A stretch of DNA of 64,000 bases from PUPG01 sp964463915 (GTDB lineage: Bacteria; Bacteroidota; Bacteroidia; Bacteroidales; UBA7960): NCBI GenBank assembly GCA_964463915.1, contig CAYXEH010000001.1:62001-126000 (forward strand). The letters are read 5' to 3'. Of the stretch, positions 34,480 through 44,840 are shown piece by piece; the stretch's first letter is position 1, and every line of letters starts with the position of its first letter. Both the position numbers and the translations under genes were made by a program. The notes below the pieces were generated by a model. That model saw only the letters and a list, made by a program, of their open reading frames with translations. It ran no database searches and had not been told where the DNA came from.

Positions 34480-36039
34480 ATGAGAAAGCTGACAATTATA
34501 AAACCAATTACGGCATTGATCACCCTGCTTGTGCTAAGTGCCTGCAGTGATGACTTTTTGGATCTGCAACCACTCGACCAGGAAGTATCCTCAACCTATT
34601 ACCGGACAGAAAAACAAGCTTATCGCGGACTGGTAGCCATCTACGACGTGCTCACCTATCAATCTACTCCCGGCGTGGCCTGGGCGCCGTTTCTGACCAT
34701 ATCAGACATATTGTCCGATGATGCTTTTGCCGGCGGCTCCGATGCCAATGACGGGCTGGAAGAAAACCAGCTGAACAACCATGATATATACACAACCAAT
34801 CCGCTGCCCCACTCTATCTGGATCAAAAACTACATCGGGGTCTTCAGGGCAAACCTTTTCCTGGAAAAGATCGATGAGATCGAAGCCCCTGAGGAGTTCA
34901 AGAAGAGAACCATTGCGGAGGCCAAATTCCTGCGCGCCTATTTCTACCTCGAGCAGGTCCGGTTTTTTGAAAACATCCCTCTGATCACCGAAGTCCTGGC
35001 CGGGGAATCCGAATACGAACAGGAACAAAACACCCCGGAGGAAGTATACAACCAAATCGCTCTTGACCTTGTGGAAGCCATGGAAGATCTTCCGGAGTCA
35101 GTTCCTGCGAACGAGCTTGGAAGAGTCACAAAATGGGCGGCCAAGGGACTACTGGCCAGAACTTATCTTTTTTATAACGGTGTTTATGGCGGAGATCTGG
35201 ATGCCGGTGGCATAACCGTAAACCGATCTTTTGTGCTGCAACAGCTTGAGGACCTTATAGCCAATAGCGGCCATGATCTGTTGGATGATTATTCGGATAA
35301 CTTCAGCCTCGTGGGCGAACACGGCATAGAGTCCGTTTTTGAGATCTCCCATGGAGATACACCTCCCTGGTGGGACTGGGAATACGTGCGCGGAGGAAAC
35401 GGGAACCTTGCTGCCCAGATGCAGGGCCCCAGGGTTACCGGTTCCGATAACTGGGACAGGGGATGGAGTTTTGCACCTGTAAACCATAAACTGGCGACTT
35501 TCATGGAAGGTGATCCAAGATTTGAACATACCATCCTTACACAGGAAGAGCTGGACGGCTCCCTGTCTATTGGGTATCAACATACCGGATATTTTTCCAA
35601 AAAATACAGCTCGGATGCAGAGCACTGGGGATCCGATGGTCAATTTGAGCTGAACAGGACCTGCAACTTCCGTGTAATCAGGTTTTCCGATGTGCTACTC
35701 ATGGCTGCCGAGCTGGGAAGCCCGAATGCCCAGACCTACCTGGACAGAGTAAGAGACCGGGTTGGGTTGGATCCAGTGCCAGCTACTCCGGAAAACATAC
35801 TCAGGGAACGAAGGCTTGAGTTGTCACTTGAAGGGATACGCTATTTTGACCTCCTTCGACAGGGACTGGATTATGCCAACCAGGAACTCACCCACTCCGG
35901 CATAAGAGGACCCAATTACGAAGGCGAGCAGCAGTTGTTCGACGTAACATTCAATCCGGCAACAAAAGGGTTTCTTCCTATCCCGCAGACGGAAGTGGAT
36001 CTTTCCGGTGGAGTTTTTGTTCAAAACAGCGGATATTGA
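34480..36039 (+). CDS. SusD-like surface glycan-binding lipoprotein
   Basis: This 519-residue lipoprotein (lipobox LSAC) has the SusD features: DDFLDLQPLDQ after the signal peptide, TPR-like helices with AEAKFLRAYFYLEQVRFF, and the C-terminal RERRLELSLEGIRYFDLLR motif. It binds glycans at the cell surface and closes the SusC channel. Length is normal. The gene lies directly downstream of susC, as usual. Confidence 0.96.
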   Translation: MRKLTIIKPITALITLLVLSACSDDFLDLQPLDQEVSSTYYRTEKQAYRGLVAIYDVLTYQSTPGVAWAPFLTISDILSDDAFAGGSDANDGLEENQLNNHDIYTTNPLPHSIWIKNYIGVFRANLFLEKIDEIEAPEEFKKRTIAEAKFLRAYFYLEQVRFFENIPLITEVLAGESEYEQEQNTPEEVYNQIALDLVEAMEDLPESVPANELGRVTKWAAKGLLARTYLFYNGVYGGDLDAGGITVNRSFVLQQLEDLIANSGHDLLDDYSDNFSLVGEHGIESVFEISHGDTPPWWDWEYVRGGNGNLAAQMQGPRVTGSDNWDRGWSFAPVNHKLATFMEGDPRFEHTILTQEELDGSLSIGYQHTGYFSKKYSSDAEHWGSDGQFELNRTCNFRVIRFSDVLLMAAELGSPNAQTYLDRVRDRVGLDPVPATPENILRERRLELSLEGIRYFDLLRQGLDYANQELTHSGIRGPNYEGEQQLFDVTFNPATKGFLPIPQTEVDLSGGVFVQNSGY

Positions 36040-36130
36040 TGTAATGGCATCAGGTCATGCCCAACACATCATTTTTCCAGCAAATTATTCAGCCAGGCCG
36101 TGCAAGGAACGCAGCCATAAGAACTAATTT

Positions 36131-37696
36131 ATGACTCAAAGAAACTATACAGTACTCATTTCCATCATTGTGGCACTTGGCGGGTTCCTGATGGGGTTCG
36201 ACAGTGCAGTGATTTCCGGTGCCACTCCTTTTTACAGGGAAACCTTTGGGCTCAGGACAGGTTCAATGCTGATCGGGTTTTCTGTCAGCTCACTGATTCT
36301 GGGAGCCATCATTGGAAATATCAGTGCAGGAAAAATTGCTGACCACTTTGGCAGACGCAAAGCATTGATGTTTACTGCCGTCCTTTTCGGAGTCAGTGCC
36401 ATCAGTACGGCCCTGGCTACAGACATTGTTACCTTCCTGATCGCACGCATTGTGGGCGGACTGGGTGTAGGAATTGCCATACTGGTAGCCCCTATGTATA
36501 TCGCCGAAATATCCCCGCGCAGATTGCGCGGCACCCTGGTCACAATCAATCAGCTCAACATCGTACTTGGGATTTCCATTGCCTATTTTTCTAATTACTA
36601 TTTCCAGCAAACCATTGCCGATGCAGATTTCAAATGGCGGGTTATGCTGGGAGTGGAAGCTGTACCTGCTGTAATATACCTGGCGCTTTTATTTATTGTA
36701 CCCCGCAGCCCCCGCTGGCTGATGCAAAAGGGCTTCAATGATGAAGCCATGCAGGTCCTTAGAAAGGTCAACGGCGATGAGGGGGCACAAGTTGTGTACA
36801 ATGAGATTGACCATAGCCTGAAAGAGGAAATCAACAAAGACAAGGCCAGGTGGTCGGATGTGTTTTCATCCAAAATGAAACTGGTATTGATCATTGGATT
36901 CGGTATTGCTTTCTTTCAGCAGATCACCGGGATCAATGCCATTTTTTACTACGCCCCAATGATCTTTGAAATGGCAGGCGGCGGAAAAGATGCCGCGTTC
37001 ATGCAAGCCGCCATACTTGGTGTTACCAATGTGGTGATGACGGTGGCGGCCATGTTCGTCATCGATAAGCTTGGACGAAAACCACTGCTGTATATTGGTG
37101 CCGCCGGGATATGTATTTCCATGCTGATCGTGTCCGTTTCTTTTTTCAACGCCAGGTACACCATTGACGAGAAATCAATGGAAGCCCTGGTTGAGGAGGT
37201 TACAGAAATGGACCCTCTGCCTGTCCACCTGGAAAACATTCACAAACTTGAGGAACTCAAAGGTGTACCTTTTGACAACGAAACAGCGTTTTTTAGTCTG
37301 GTAAATGAAAAAGTCGGACAAGATACGTACAATGTATTTAAAGAGATCATCCTCAAACATTCAATCAACATCAATTCTTTATGGGTATTGATCGGACTGC
37401 TGATGTTTGTGGCCTCTTTTGCCATCTCCCTGGGACCGGTCATGTGGACACTATTATCTGAGATTTTCCCCAATAAACTCAGGGGACTGGCCATTTCCAT
37501 TATGGGTTTCTGGAATTCCATTGTCAGTTTCTCTGTAGCTACGGTATTCCCTGTACAGCTCGAATACCTCGGGTCAGATAAAACCTACCTGATCTATGCC
37601 ATTTTCGGCTTGCTCACCCTTCTCTTTGTCTGGCGTTTTGTTCCGGAAACAAAAGGGAAATCACTGGAAGAACTGGAAGAACAACTAATTAAATAA
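36131..37696 (+). CDS. MFS sugar porter family transporter
   Basis: This 521-residue inner-membrane transporter has 12 helices and the sugar-porter signatures GFDSAVISG, GRRKAL, APMYIAEISPRRLRG, PRSPRWL, QQITGINAIFYYAP and PETKGKSLEELE. About 75 residues between helices 9 and 10 form a polar, acidic loop, longer than in XylE or GalP but common in Bacteroidota homologues. The likely role is proton-linked import of the glucose or short oligosaccharide released in the periplasm. It begins 91 bases after susD and ends 7 bases before the next glycosidase gene. Confidence 0.92.
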   Translation: MTQRNYTVLISIIVALGGFLMGFDSAVISGATPFYRETFGLRTGSMLIGFSVSSLILGAIIGNISAGKIADHFGRRKALMFTAVLFGVSAISTALATDIVTFLIARIVGGLGVGIAILVAPMYIAEISPRRLRGTLVTINQLNIVLGISIAYFSNYYFQQTIADADFKWRVMLGVEAVPAVIYLALLFIVPRSPRWLMQKGFNDEAMQVLRKVNGDEGAQVVYNEIDHSLKEEINKDKARWSDVFSSKMKLVLIIGFGIAFFQQITGINAIFYYAPMIFEMAGGGKDAAFMQAAILGVTNVVMTVAAMFVIDKLGRKPLLYIGAAGICISMLIVSVSFFNARYTIDEKSMEALVEEVTEMDPLPVHLENIHKLEELKGVPFDNETAFFSLVNEKVGQDTYNVFKEIILKHSININSLWVLIGLLMFVASFAISLGPVMWTLLSEIFPNKLRGLAISIMGFWNSIVSFSVATVFPVQLEYLGSDKTYLIYAIFGLLTLLFVWRFVPETKGKSLEELEEQLIK

Positions 37697-37703
37697 AAAA
37701 AGC

Positions 37704-39026
37704 ATGAAAATATTGAAGATCACACCGATCATATCACTGACTATCCTGTTGTTTGCATGCAACGGCGCTCCCCGGCAAAATGGAAAGTACCTTATAGACG
37801 GCCCTTCCCATGTAGAACTGAGGGAAACCGATGGAAAGCATCGCCTGTATGTCAATGGCGAAGAGTTTTTTGTCAAAGGTGCCGGGTGTGAATTTGGCCC
37901 GTGTTACAATGTATCTGATTTCGGAGGTAACTCCATCCGAACCTGGCGCACTGACAACGGAATGCAAACAGGAATGGAGGTGCTGGATGAGGCTTACGAG
38001 AATGGGATTATGGTGATGATGGGCCTCGATGTGGCCAGAGAACGTCATGGTTTTGACTACGATGACGAAGAGGCAGTTGCCGAACAACTGGAGAGGTTTC
38101 GTCAGGAAGTACTTGAATTGAAAGATCATCCCGCTCTTCTGGGCTGGGGAATCGGAAATGAACTCAATCTTCGCTATACCAACAAGAAGGTTTGGGATGC
38201 CGTAAATGACATCGCCCGCATGATCAAAGAAGAAGATGGAAATCATGTTACCACCACCATGCTGGCAGGTATCGGGAAAGGAGAGGTTGATTATATCAGG
38301 GAGAACTGCCCGGACCTGGATTTTCTTTCCGTGCAGTTTTACGGTGATGTGGTAAATCTTGAAGAAAGGCTTGCGGATGCCGGATATGATGGCCCTTACC
38401 TGATTACCGAATGGGGAGCAACCGGTCATTGGGAAGTGGATCGTACCGAATGGGATATACCCATTGAACAAACATCTACAGAAAAAGCAGAAGCGATTAA
38501 ATCTCGCTATGAAAACGTTATCCTTGAAGATCCGGAAAATTGTATGGGATCTTATGTGTTTCTCTGGGGTCAGAAACAGGAGCGTACCCCTTCATGGTAC
38601 GGGCTGTTTACCGAAGAGGGAGAGAAAACAGAGGGCATCAACACGATGGAATATTTATGGACAGGGGAATGGCCGGAAAACATGGCACCCAAAATACATG
38701 AATTTGTCATCGAAGATATGGGGGGCCGCTATGACAATGTGTATCTCGACCGAAACGAAGAATATACAGCCATGTTTGAGGTGGAACATGAAAATCCCGA
38801 AAATCTCCGCGTACGGGCGGAAATCATGCCCGAACCGAAAGAACTGAGCGACGGGGGTGATTTTGAGCCCAGACCCGAAACCATTGAAGGGCTTATCCTG
38901 TCGGCAGATATGCAGGAAATTACCTTCAGGGCACCCGAAGAAGAAGGCCCATACCGCATCTTTATTTACGTAACAGACAGGCATAACCACGCTGCAACAG
39001 CAAATATTCCGTTTTACGTAAAATAA
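37704..39026 (+). CDS. Clan GH-A glycoside hydrolase, lipoprotein (GH158-like or GH2-barrel-like)
   Basis: This 440-residue lipoprotein (lipobox LFAC, Cys19) has a TIM-barrel catalytic domain: the acid/base candidate is Glu153 in GWGIGNELN and the nucleophile candidate is Glu236 in LITEWGATG, an 83-residue spacing that fits clan GH-A. The motif SYVFLWGQKQERTPSWYG gives cleft aromatics. The last 110 residues form an Ig-like beta domain. The best guess is GH158, a family of endo-beta-1,3-glucanases known from Bacteroidota laminarin PULs, but GH2-barrel relatives share these motifs. It is 7 bases from the MFS gene and followed by GH3. Confidence 0.75.
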   Translation: MKILKITPIISLTILLFACNGAPRQNGKYLIDGPSHVELRETDGKHRLYVNGEEFFVKGAGCEFGPCYNVSDFGGNSIRTWRTDNGMQTGMEVLDEAYENGIMVMMGLDVARERHGFDYDDEEAVAEQLERFRQEVLELKDHPALLGWGIGNELNLRYTNKKVWDAVNDIARMIKEEDGNHVTTTMLAGIGKGEVDYIRENCPDLDFLSVQFYGDVVNLEERLADAGYDGPYLITEWGATGHWEVDRTEWDIPIEQTSTEKAEAIKSRYENVILEDPENCMGSYVFLWGQKQERTPSWYGLFTEEGEKTEGINTMEYLWTGEWPENMAPKIHEFVIEDMGGRYDNVYLDRNEEYTAMFEVEHENPENLRVRAEIMPEPKELSDGGDFEPRPETIEGLILSADMQEITFRAPEEEGPYRIFIYVTDRHNHAATANIPFYVK

Positions 39027-39078
39027 TTGCAGCACATTCTTAACAGGATCACATAATAACTTGATTTTGGGTAATTTT

Positions 39079-41373
39079 ATGAGGCGAGCAGGATTAGTTG
39101 TGTTTGTTTTTATGATTATGTTGGTTGGTGGTTGCGGCCCGGCTGGCCCGGAAGTGTATGATGACATACACTTCCGCCGGGCCGACAGCCTTTTGCAATC
39201 GCTGAGCCTGGAAGAAAAAGCCGGGCAGATGACCAATATCGGGCTTACGGCACTTACCCAGGGTCCCTTTTGGAATGATTTCGACACCCTTCTGCTTGAT
39301 ACGGCAAAAATGAAGCATTTGCTGATTGAAAACCACGTCGGATCCATTCAAAACAAGGGGATATATCCTCCTTCAAAGGAAGAATGGCACCAGATTATAA
39401 AATCGCTTCAGCAATTTGTAAAGGAAAACAGCCGTCACAAAATTCCGCTGCTCATTGGGATGGATGGAGTTCACGGAGCCACCTACACAGCCGGATCGAC
39501 CATTTTCCCTCACCAGATTGCACTCGCCGCAAGCTGGAATCCTGAACTGGCAAACACCACCGGCAAAATCACGGCCTACGAAATGCGGGCCTCCTCACAA
39601 CCCTGGAATTACTCCCCCACACTGGATGTGAGTATGCAGCCACTTTGGGGAAGAGTGGCCGAAACGTTCGGAGAAGACACCCACCTGCAAAAAGTCATGG
39701 GGCGGGCATTCATTGAAGGGCAGCAGGGAGAGTCGCTTTCGGATACCACGAGGGTGGCCGTGTGTGCAAAACATTTTGTGGGATACGGCACCCCCTTCAG
39801 TGGGAAAGACCGCTCCCCTGCCTATATTCCTGAACATTACCTCCGGCAACATTATATTGAACCTTTCCGGGCCGCCATTGAACAGGGAGCCATCACAGTC
39901 ATGCTCAACTCCGGGTCTGTAAACGGTATACCCGGACACGCCGACAAATATCTCATCACGGATGTCCTTAAAGGGGAGTTGGGATTGAAGGGATTCGTTC
40001 TGTCAGACTGGGAGGATGTGGGCCGTCTGGCAACCATGCACAATGTGGCCCATGACAGCAAGGAAGCGGCAAAAATTGCGGTGATGGCCGGTGTGGACAT
40101 GAGTATGGTACCCTACGATGCAAGTTTTGCAAGGCATATCACCGAACTGGTTAACGAGGGGGAAATCCCCATGAGCCGGATCGATGATGCGGTCAGAAGA
40201 ATATTGTACGTAAAATTCAGGCTGGGTCTTTTTGACAATGCCTGGCATGACCCCGCCGGTTATACCAATTTTGGCTCGGAAGAATTCGCCAATGAAAGCT
40301 ACAAAGCTGCCCTGGAAGCAATCACGTTGCTGAAAAATGAGAATGAACTGCTTCCCATCCCGGATAAACGCACAAAATTTCTGCTTACCGGACCTGGCTC
40401 CGATGCCCTTACGGCACTCAATGGTCCCTGGAGCAGAACCTGGGCCGGCGACGATCCGACTTATGACGATCCCGGGAAACAAACCATCCTTGAAGCGATG
40501 CAGGATATCTATGGGAAAAGCAACATCATCCATACCCCCGGCACAGGCTATGAGGGAGAGGTGGAAAGCCAGGAGCATTTGCTGTCAAAAGCTGCGGATA
40601 CAGATGTAATCATGGTATGCCTGGGAGAACGCCCGGCCACCGAGAAGCCCTCAGATACTGATCACCTGGCACTGCCCGCCAATCAGCTTGAATTGGTAAA
40701 GCGTCTGCATTATAGCGGGAAACCGATCATCCTTGTTACGCTGCAGGGGCGCCCGCGTATTATTCGGGAAATTGAACCCCTGGCAGATGCTATTTTTCAT
40801 GCATATTGGCCCGGGCACGAAGGAGGCAGGGCCCTGGCCACACTCATTCACGGTAAAGAGAATCCCAGCGGCAAACTACCTTACACCTGGCCAAGACATA
40901 GTGGCACTTTACATACTTATCAACATAAGGGAAGTGACAAACTGGATGGTGAATTCGGAGACGGGGGATTCAACCCGCAGTGGGAATTCGGACACGGCCT
41001 CAGTTATACGGATTTTACCTATAACGGGATGAGCCTTTCCACAGACACCGTTCACACCGGTGAGGATCTTCATGTTCGCATCAATCTGCGGAACACAGGC
41101 CCCTATAACGGGAAAGAAGTTGTTCAGGTATACCTGCGTGATCTTGTTGCCCGGGTCACTCCGGCCGACCGCAAACTGGTCGCTTTTGAAAAAGTCCACC
41201 TCGCAGCCTGGGAAACAACCACCCTTGAATTTGTCATCGAATACGATGAGTTGAAATTTGTGGATATCAACAACGAGTGGATCGCAGAAAGAGGGGAATT
41301 TGAGATTCTTGTGGGTGGTAACCCGGGAAGCCTGAACAAAACAAGTTTTTTCTATACCGGAGATACCCCCTGA
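39079..41373 (+). CDS. Glycoside hydrolase family 3 beta-glucosidase, lipoprotein
   Basis: This 764-residue enzyme has lipobox GGC (Cys19), a GH3 N-terminal barrel with nucleophile Asp310 in FVLSDWEDVG and substrate residues in KHFVGYG, then the alpha/beta-sandwich domain and a C-terminal fibronectin-like domain (about 660-760). It should remove glucose from the non-reducing end of beta-glucan oligosaccharides in the periplasm. The ATG at 39079 is preferred over a TTG six codons upstream because it gives a normal lipoprotein signal (MRRAGLVVFVFMIMLVGGC). A 60-base gap separates it from the phosphorylase-like gene. Confidence 0.93.
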   Translation: MRRAGLVVFVFMIMLVGGCGPAGPEVYDDIHFRRADSLLQSLSLEEKAGQMTNIGLTALTQGPFWNDFDTLLLDTAKMKHLLIENHVGSIQNKGIYPPSKEEWHQIIKSLQQFVKENSRHKIPLLIGMDGVHGATYTAGSTIFPHQIALAASWNPELANTTGKITAYEMRASSQPWNYSPTLDVSMQPLWGRVAETFGEDTHLQKVMGRAFIEGQQGESLSDTTRVAVCAKHFVGYGTPFSGKDRSPAYIPEHYLRQHYIEPFRAAIEQGAITVMLNSGSVNGIPGHADKYLITDVLKGELGLKGFVLSDWEDVGRLATMHNVAHDSKEAAKIAVMAGVDMSMVPYDASFARHITELVNEGEIPMSRIDDAVRRILYVKFRLGLFDNAWHDPAGYTNFGSEEFANESYKAALEAITLLKNENELLPIPDKRTKFLLTGPGSDALTALNGPWSRTWAGDDPTYDDPGKQTILEAMQDIYGKSNIIHTPGTGYEGEVESQEHLLSKAADTDVIMVCLGERPATEKPSDTDHLALPANQLELVKRLHYSGKPIILVTLQGRPRIIREIEPLADAIFHAYWPGHEGGRALATLIHGKENPSGKLPYTWPRHSGTLHTYQHKGSDKLDGEFGDGGFNPQWEFGHGLSYTDFTYNGMSLSTDTVHTGEDLHVRINLRNTGPYNGKEVVQVYLRDLVARVTPADRKLVAFEKVHLAAWETTTLEFVIEYDELKFVDINNEWIAERGEFEILVGGNPGSLNKTSFFYTGDTP

Positions 41374-41433
41374 GGCCGGTTCAGCCGCCTGACTCATCAT
41401 TTTTATTCACTCAAAAACGGAAATTGAAGCCCA

Positions 41434-44400
41434 ATGCAACAACTTCCTCCCTACATCAACAAACAACCCCTCAATGTTCAGGAGGGAGAAGTACACGGCC
41501 AACTGACAGAGATTGACGGCGAATCCTTCTATTGTATTGAAAATTATAACCTCATGAGACCTTTCCTCATGAGCATTGTGAGCAGCGGTGACCTTTGGCT
41601 GTATCTCTCAAGTAATGGCGGGCTTACCGCAGGCCGGCAGAATTATGACAACACCCTTTTCCCCTACAATACCGATGACAAGATTCATACATCGCACATG
41701 ACCACTGGTCCGTTTACAGTGATCCGTGTAAAAGAAATCAATCGAAAGGTCATCTGGGAGCCTTTCTCTGAAAAAGACGCCGGCTTGTATCAGATTCAAC
41801 GCAATCTGTACAAAAATTTACCGGGCAATAAAGTAATCTTTGAGGAGATCAATCATACGCTCAGGCTTACTTTCAGGTATGCCTGGATGAGCAGTGATGA
41901 ATTCGGATGGATCAGAAAACCGGTATTAAAGAACCATTCAGATCAACCCAGGGAAATGGAGATCTTCGACGGACTCCTTGATATCCTTCCCTGGGGGATT
42001 ACCCGCCAGACCCAGAGCACGATGAGCACGTTGATGGATGCCTACAAGGTCAGTGAATACCTGCCGGAGAAAGGAATGGCTCTGTATTACATGTCGTCAA
42101 TCCCCGTTGACCGTGCTGAACCCAGCGAAGCCCTCAGGTCGAATGTGGTTTGGAGTACTGGGATCACCCCCGGGTCTGTCATGCTGAGCCACGGTCAGCT
42201 CGGCCAGATACGGCGGGGTGACAAAGTAAATGGAGAGCAGAAGATTTTTGGTGAAAAGTCGGCCTTTATCTTAAACGCCCCCATCAAACTGAAAGCCAAA
42301 GGCCAGGCCCAATGGTCCATCATCGCGGATGTGGCGAAAGACAGCTCCGGCATACTTTCTCTGATAAACCGGATCGGAAAAAGTCAGGATCCGGAATTGC
42401 TCGTTGAAATAAGTGCAAAAGCGGATAGCGAAAAACTCGCCTCCATGGTTGCCCGTGCAGACGGGAAGCAGCAAACCGGTGACCCGCTAAGCGATCGCCG
42501 GCACTTTTCCAATACCCTTTTCAATATCATGCGGGGAGGCATCTTTGCTGACGACTACCGGATCAACATCCGTGACTTTCTGGATCATTTGCACAAAAGC
42601 AATCCGGTCATCTGGGAAAAATACAGCGAAGATTTAAAAAACCGCGGGGAGATCACCAACCTGGACGGATTGCAAAACTATGCAAATAAATCCGGCGACA
42701 GGCATTTACAGCGTCTTACAAAAGAATATCTGCCACTGAGTTTCAGCCGCCGTCACGGGGACCCCAGCCGACCCTGGAACTATTTTGACATTCATGTAAA
42801 GAACCCCGATGGTAGCCCCTCACTTAATTACCAGGGCAACTGGCGGGACATTTTTCAGAACTGGGAAGCACTGGGGTTCTCCTATCCCGCATATTTACCG
42901 GGCATGATCACACGTTTTTTAAACGCTTCTACTGCTGATGGTTACAATCCTTACCGGATCACACGCGACGGTTTCGACTGGGAGGTTCCTGAACCCGATA
43001 ACCCATGGGCCAGCATTGGATACTGGGGCGATCACCAGGTAGCCTACCTTCTGCGACTTATGGAAATGCAGGAAAAATTTTTCCCGGGCAAACTCGCTGA
43101 GGGGCTCAATGACCGTCATTATGTCTTCGCCAACCTTCCCTACCGCATCCGCCCTTACGCGGAAATCTGCAAAGACCCCCAGGATACCATCATCTTTGAC
43201 AGTGCCCTTCATCACCACCTGTTAAAAAGAAGGGAAGCAGAGGGCAACGACGGCAAACTGATGCACCAGGAAAACGGGGAGCTGCAACAAGCCTGCTTCC
43301 TGGAGAAGATCCAGGTAAGTTTATTGACCAGGTTGAGTAATTTTGTGCCCGAAGCAGGGATCTGGCTCAACACCCAGCGACCTGAATGGAACGATGCCAA
43401 CAACGCCCTCGCCGGCTATGGCACATCCATGGTGAGTCTTTACTATATCCGGAGAATGGTCGATTTCCTTATAAAAATTGTCCGTCAAAGCAAAGAGGAA
43501 TCGTTTTTCATGTCGGATGAGGTAGTTGATTTTCATCAGGCAATCTCAAAGATACTGCGAAACAATAAACAGCTATTGGCCCGGGGCTTCAGAAATGAGG
43601 AAAGGAAGAAAATCACCGACCAACTGGGGAAGGCAGGTGAAAGATACCGGGAAATGGTATATCGCGGATTCTCCGGCAGCGAAAATGAACTGGGCAGGCA
43701 AAGCCTGATCAACTTCTACAGCCTGGTATCGGACTACCTGGATCAGTCAATTAAGATCAATCGCCGTGCTGACGGGCTATACCATTCGTATAACCTGATG
43801 GACATACAGGAAGACCGCATCAGTATCAACCAACTGTACCTGATGCTTGAAGGCCAGGCAGCCATTCTCGGCAGCGGCATACTTTCCCCCGGCAATACAC
43901 TGCAATTGATTAAGGCCCTTTTTGATTCGGCCCTGTGGAGGGCAGACCAGCAAAGTTTCATGTTGTATCCATTCAGGGATTTACCCGGCTTCCTGGATAA
44001 AAACATCATTCCAGGCAAAAAGGTTCTGCAGTCTCAATTGTTACAACACTTGCTGAATATTGGGAACACTGACATTGTCAAGCAGGATGAAACGGGTGGC
44101 TATCATTTTAACGCATCCCTGAAAAATGCCAACGCATTGAAGAAGGCCCTCGGTAATTTATCCGGCAGGATCAATCCGGACCTGGTGTCTGAAGAAACAC
44201 CAATGGTACTTGAATTATATGAAAGCGTTTTCAAACACAGGTTCTTTACCGGTCGCTCCGGATCCTTTTACAAATACGAAGGCCTGGGATCCATTTACTG
44301 GCACATGGTCTCGAAACTGCTGCTGGCCCTGGGTGAACGAATTATTGATTTCGCCAAAGAGCAGCCGGATGATGCGAACATTCCCGAACTAAAAGCTTAT

Positions 44401-44796
44401 TACTACCGGATCAAAGCAGGTATCGGTATCCATAAAAAGCCCGAAGATTACGGTGCATTCCCCACCGATCCGTATTCCCATACACCTTTAATGATGGGTG
44501 CCCAGCAGCCGGGTATGACCGGCCAGGTGAAAGAAGATTTCCTGAGCCGGTTCAATGAACTCGGACTGATTGTGGATGAGGGAATAGTCCATTTATTGCC
44601 GGTACTGCAGCAAAATGATGACTTTAACGAGAAAGGGGAAGCAAGTTTTGGATTCTGTGGCAGTGAAATATTGCTGAAACGCAATGAAAAAGAAGTAAGT
44701 GCAGAGTTAAAATCGCACGCCTCATCTCCCGTTGCTTTTAAAGGAAACAAACTATCCGGAGAAGTTTCCGGCAAGGTTTTTCGCAGGCTATTGTAA
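41434..44796 (+). CDS. Cytoplasmic clan GH-Q phosphorylase-like protein (GH149/GH161/GH94-like), predicted beta-1,3-glucan phosphorylase
   Basis: This 1120-residue protein has no signal peptide, so it should be cytoplasmic, unlike the other PUL enzymes. The N-terminal 330 residues look beta-sandwich-like (RPFLMSIVSSGDLWLYLSS, DGLLDILPWG), and an (alpha/alpha) barrel-like region follows. RPEWNDANNALAGYGTSM around Asp654 matches the WND region that carries the catalytic acid in GH94. The segment GLGSIYWHMVSKLLLALGE and the late QQPGMTGQVKEDFL also recall GH-Q phosphorylases. Size, lack of signal and PUL context fit GH149 or GH161, which phosphorolyse beta-1,3-oligoglucans to glucose 1-phosphate. 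Family level is inferred by eye; it could be an unassigned relative. Confidence 0.65.
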   Translation: MQQLPPYINKQPLNVQEGEVHGQLTEIDGESFYCIENYNLMRPFLMSIVSSGDLWLYLSSNGGLTAGRQNYDNTLFPYNTDDKIHTSHMTTGPFTVIRVKEINRKVIWEPFSEKDAGLYQIQRNLYKNLPGNKVIFEEINHTLRLTFRYAWMSSDEFGWIRKPVLKNHSDQPREMEIFDGLLDILPWGITRQTQSTMSTLMDAYKVSEYLPEKGMALYYMSSIPVDRAEPSEALRSNVVWSTGITPGSVMLSHGQLGQIRRGDKVNGEQKIFGEKSAFILNAPIKLKAKGQAQWSIIADVAKDSSGILSLINRIGKSQDPELLVEISAKADSEKLASMVARADGKQQTGDPLSDRRHFSNTLFNIMRGGIFADDYRINIRDFLDHLHKSNPVIWEKYSEDLKNRGEITNLDGLQNYANKSGDRHLQRLTKEYLPLSFSRRHGDPSRPWNYFDIHVKNPDGSPSLNYQGNWRDIFQNWEALGFSYPAYLPGMITRFLNASTADGYNPYRITRDGFDWEVPEPDNPWASIGYWGDHQVAYLLRLMEMQEKFFPGKLAEGLNDRHYVFANLPYRIRPYAEICKDPQDTIIFDSALHHHLLKRREAEGNDGKLMHQENGELQQACFLEKIQVSLLTRLSNFVPEAGIWLNTQRPEWNDANNALAGYGTSMVSLYYIRRMVDFLIKIVRQSKEESFFMSDEVVDFHQAISKILRNNKQLLARGFRNEERKKITDQLGKAGERYREMVYRGFSGSENELGRQSLINFYSLVSDYLDQSIKINRRADGLYHSYNLMDIQEDRISINQLYLMLEGQAAILGSGILSPGNTLQLIKALFDSALWRADQQSFMLYPFRDLPGFLDKNIIPGKKVLQSQLLQHLLNIGNTDIVKQDETGGYHFNASLKNANALKKALGNLSGRINPDLVSEETPMVLELYESVFKHRFFTGRSGSFYKYEGLGSIYWHMVSKLLLALGERIIDFAKEQPDDANIPELKAYYYRIKAGIGIHKKPEDYGAFPTDPYSHTPLMMGAQQPGMTGQVKEDFLSRFNELGLIVDEGIVHLLPVLQQNDDFNEKGEASFGFCGSEILLKRNEKEVSAELKSHASSPVAFKGNKLSGEVSGKVFRRLL

Positions 44797-44840
44797 TACA
44801 CCTCCGCTGAAGAAGCAAACCCTGAAATTTTTTACCATGA

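Noticed and set aside
33665..34495. A 276-codon minus-strand frame opposite the end of susC.
   Set aside because: It is antisense to a conserved barrel domain and shows no motif.
41434..44796. Reading the large PUL protein as an exported glycosidase.
   Set aside because: There is no signal peptide or lipobox and the motifs fit phosphorylases better.
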